A DNA stretch of 64,000 nt from Staphylococcus sp. ACRSN (GTDB taxonomy: Bacteria; Bacillota; Bacilli; Staphylococcales; Staphylococcaceae): contig NZ_JAKRNS010000004.1 of NCBI RefSeq assembly GCF_022346615.1, forward strand, positions 163,375 through 227,374. The letters are read 5' to 3'. Position numbers and translations under genes: made by a program. This document shows positions 63,197 through 64,000 of this stretch, one piece after another (positions within the stretch are counted from its first letter, which is position 1; each line of letters opens with the position of its first letter). The notes under the pieces were generated by a model. It made no database searches and was not told the DNA's origin. It worked only from the letters and a program-made list of their open reading frames with translations.

Positions 63197-64000
63197 ATGG
63201 CTAATAAAAAGTTTACTTATAAGGTACCTTCAATTGTAGCACTTACTTTTGCTGGTACTGCTTTAACTACTCATCATGCTCATGCAGCAGAGAATACACA
63301 AGATCAAACTAAAAATAAAAATGTTTTAAATGATGAGCAAACTCAACAACAAGGTCAGCAAATTCAATCAGAAATTAGTAAACCAACTACTAATATCTCT
63401 GGTACTCAAGCTTACCAAGACCCTACACAAGTAAAATCTAAAGATGAGGAAGTATCAAATTATGATGCCCATCTAGATGACTTGAATAACAATTCAACTG
63501 AAGAAGCAAATACATACACAAATAATGAAACTTCAAATTCTGATGAATCCGAAGATAACACTGATAGTGCTTCTAATACGGATGTTTCAAATAATGAAAA
63601 CGTGAATTCAGATACTAGCAGTTCAAATCAAGATAATACTGATTCTGAAGATATGAAACAAGATGATTCAAATTCTGATGTGTCATCAAATCAACAAACA
63701 TCTTCTTCTGATTCTGTTAAATCTGAAGATAACACTGATAGTGCTTCTAATACGGATGTTTCAAATAATGAAAACGTGAATTCAGATGCTAGCAGTTCAA
63801 ATCAAGATAATACTGATTCTGAAGATGTGAAGCAAGATGATTCAAATTCTGATGTGTCATCAAATCAACAAACATCTTTTTCTGATTCTGTTAAATCTGA
63901 AGATAACACTGATAGTGCTTCTAATACGGATGTTTCAAATAATGAAAACGTGAATTCAGATGCTAGCAGTTCAAATCAAGATAATACTGATTCTGAAGAT
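63197..64000 (+). CDS. atl: Bifunctional autolysin Atl, N-terminal part (runs off the window)
   Basis: The first 268 codons of the major autolysin. The N terminus KKFTYKVPSIVALTFAGTAL and the signal peptide (probable cut after residue 30 in AHAAE) match staphylococcal Atl, as do the following phrases NVLNDEQ and NISGTQAYQDPTQV. From residue 119 a 58-residue unit repeats (119-176, 177-234, 235 to the edge), rich in Ser, Asp and Asn. The amidase and glucosaminidase domains lie outside the window. AAAGGGG lies 7 bases before the ATG. Confidence 0.93.
   Translation, partial: MANKKFTYKVPSIVALTFAGTALTTHHAHAAENTQDQTKNKNVLNDEQTQQQGQQIQSEISKPTTNISGTQAYQDPTQVKSKDEEVSNYDAHLDDLNNNSTEEANTYTNNETSNSDESEDNTDSASNTDVSNNENVNSDTSSSNQDNTDSEDMKQDDSNSDVSSNQQTSSSDSVKSEDNTDSASNTDVSNNENVNSDASSSNQDNTDSEDVKQDDSNSDVSSNQQTSFSDSVKSEDNTDSASNTDVSNNENVNSDASSSNQDNTDSED
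63551..64000 (+). repeat. Tandem 174-bp repeat inside atl
   Basis: Units begin at 63551, 63725 and 63899 (period 174 bases, 58 codons, in frame). Units 1 and 2 differ at only about four or five bases. The third is cut by the window edge after 102 bases, so the copy number is unknown. Confidence 0.93.

Noticed and set aside
63551..64000. CRISPR-like regular repeats
   Set aside because: The 174-bp units are contiguous, in frame and encode the Atl protein; there are no spacers and no cas genes.

Overview
The window is chromosomal DNA of a low-GC Gram-positive bacterium, almost certainly a Staphylococcus other than S. aureus. The gene order typA-suhB-mntH-auxB-potDCBA-pdhDCBA-def-rnjA-ktrA-cydBA-ptsIH-auxA-ykoEDC-purDHNMFLQSCKE-folD-qoxABCD-fmtA-lcpB-atl is the conserved staphylococcal backbone as I recall it from S. 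aureus, here read in reverse. Three local departures from the S. aureus order point to a coagulase-negative species: a flavohaemoglobin gene between folD and qoxA, a phospho-sugar mutase gene (pgcA) between fmtA and lcpB, and an Atl precursor whose propeptide region carries near-identical 58-residue Asp/Ser/Asn-rich repeats. I cannot name the species from sequence alone. No tRNA, rRNA, CRISPR array, prophage or intact insertion sequence was seen.

Layout. 1-5.7 kb: two small conserved genes, the ribosome-associated GTPase TypA, YlaF, an inositol monophosphatase, YktB and a DUF4064 membrane protein. 5.8-13.8 kb: the manganese transporter MntH behind an MntR-type operator, the envelope factor AuxB, a polyamine ABC transporter operon (regulator-potABCD) and a UPF0223 gene. 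13.9-18.9 kb: the pyruvate dehydrogenase operon pdhABCD. 19.1-24.5 kb: lipoprotein YkyA, peptide deformylase, RNA polymerase epsilon subunit with RNase J1, and the potassium-channel gating protein KtrA. 24.6-29.7 kb: cytochrome bd oxidase cydAB with a perfect Rex-type operator, a glutaredoxin-like protein, and the PTS proteins HPr and enzyme I. 29.8-36.7 kb: a DUF697-like protein, an rRNA methyltransferase, AuxA, a 44-residue gene behind a SigB-like promoter, and a TPP-riboswitch-controlled thiamine/HMP ECF transporter (ykoEDC).

37.1-48.4 kb: the complete eleven-gene purine operon purEKCSQLFMNHD behind a PurR-box-like site, divergent from folD. 49.4-50.3 kb: a long gene-poor gap with a decayed IS1182/IS1272-type transposase tail and two copies of a roughly 100-bp imperfectly palindromic repeat. 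50.3-56.3 kb: flavohaemoglobin hmp (Rex-like operator), a small secreted protein and the quinol oxidase qoxABCD. 56.4-64 kb: a nucleoside hydrolase, FmtA, PgcA, LcpB, a DUF2538 protein, a GNAT acetyltransferase and the start of atl, which runs off the window.

How the genes work together: pdh feeds acetyl-CoA and NADH to a respiratory chain that ends in either Qox or Cyd; Rex-type sites at cydA and hmp would tie the alternative branch to the NADH/NAD+ ratio. The purine operon and folD share one-carbon chemistry. The right end is a cell-envelope block (FmtA, PgcA, LcpB, Atl), and AuxA and AuxB elsewhere in the window are linked to lipoteichoic acid stability. The most unusual non-coding observation is one dispersed repeat family, four recognisable copies, every one in a gap between convergent genes.
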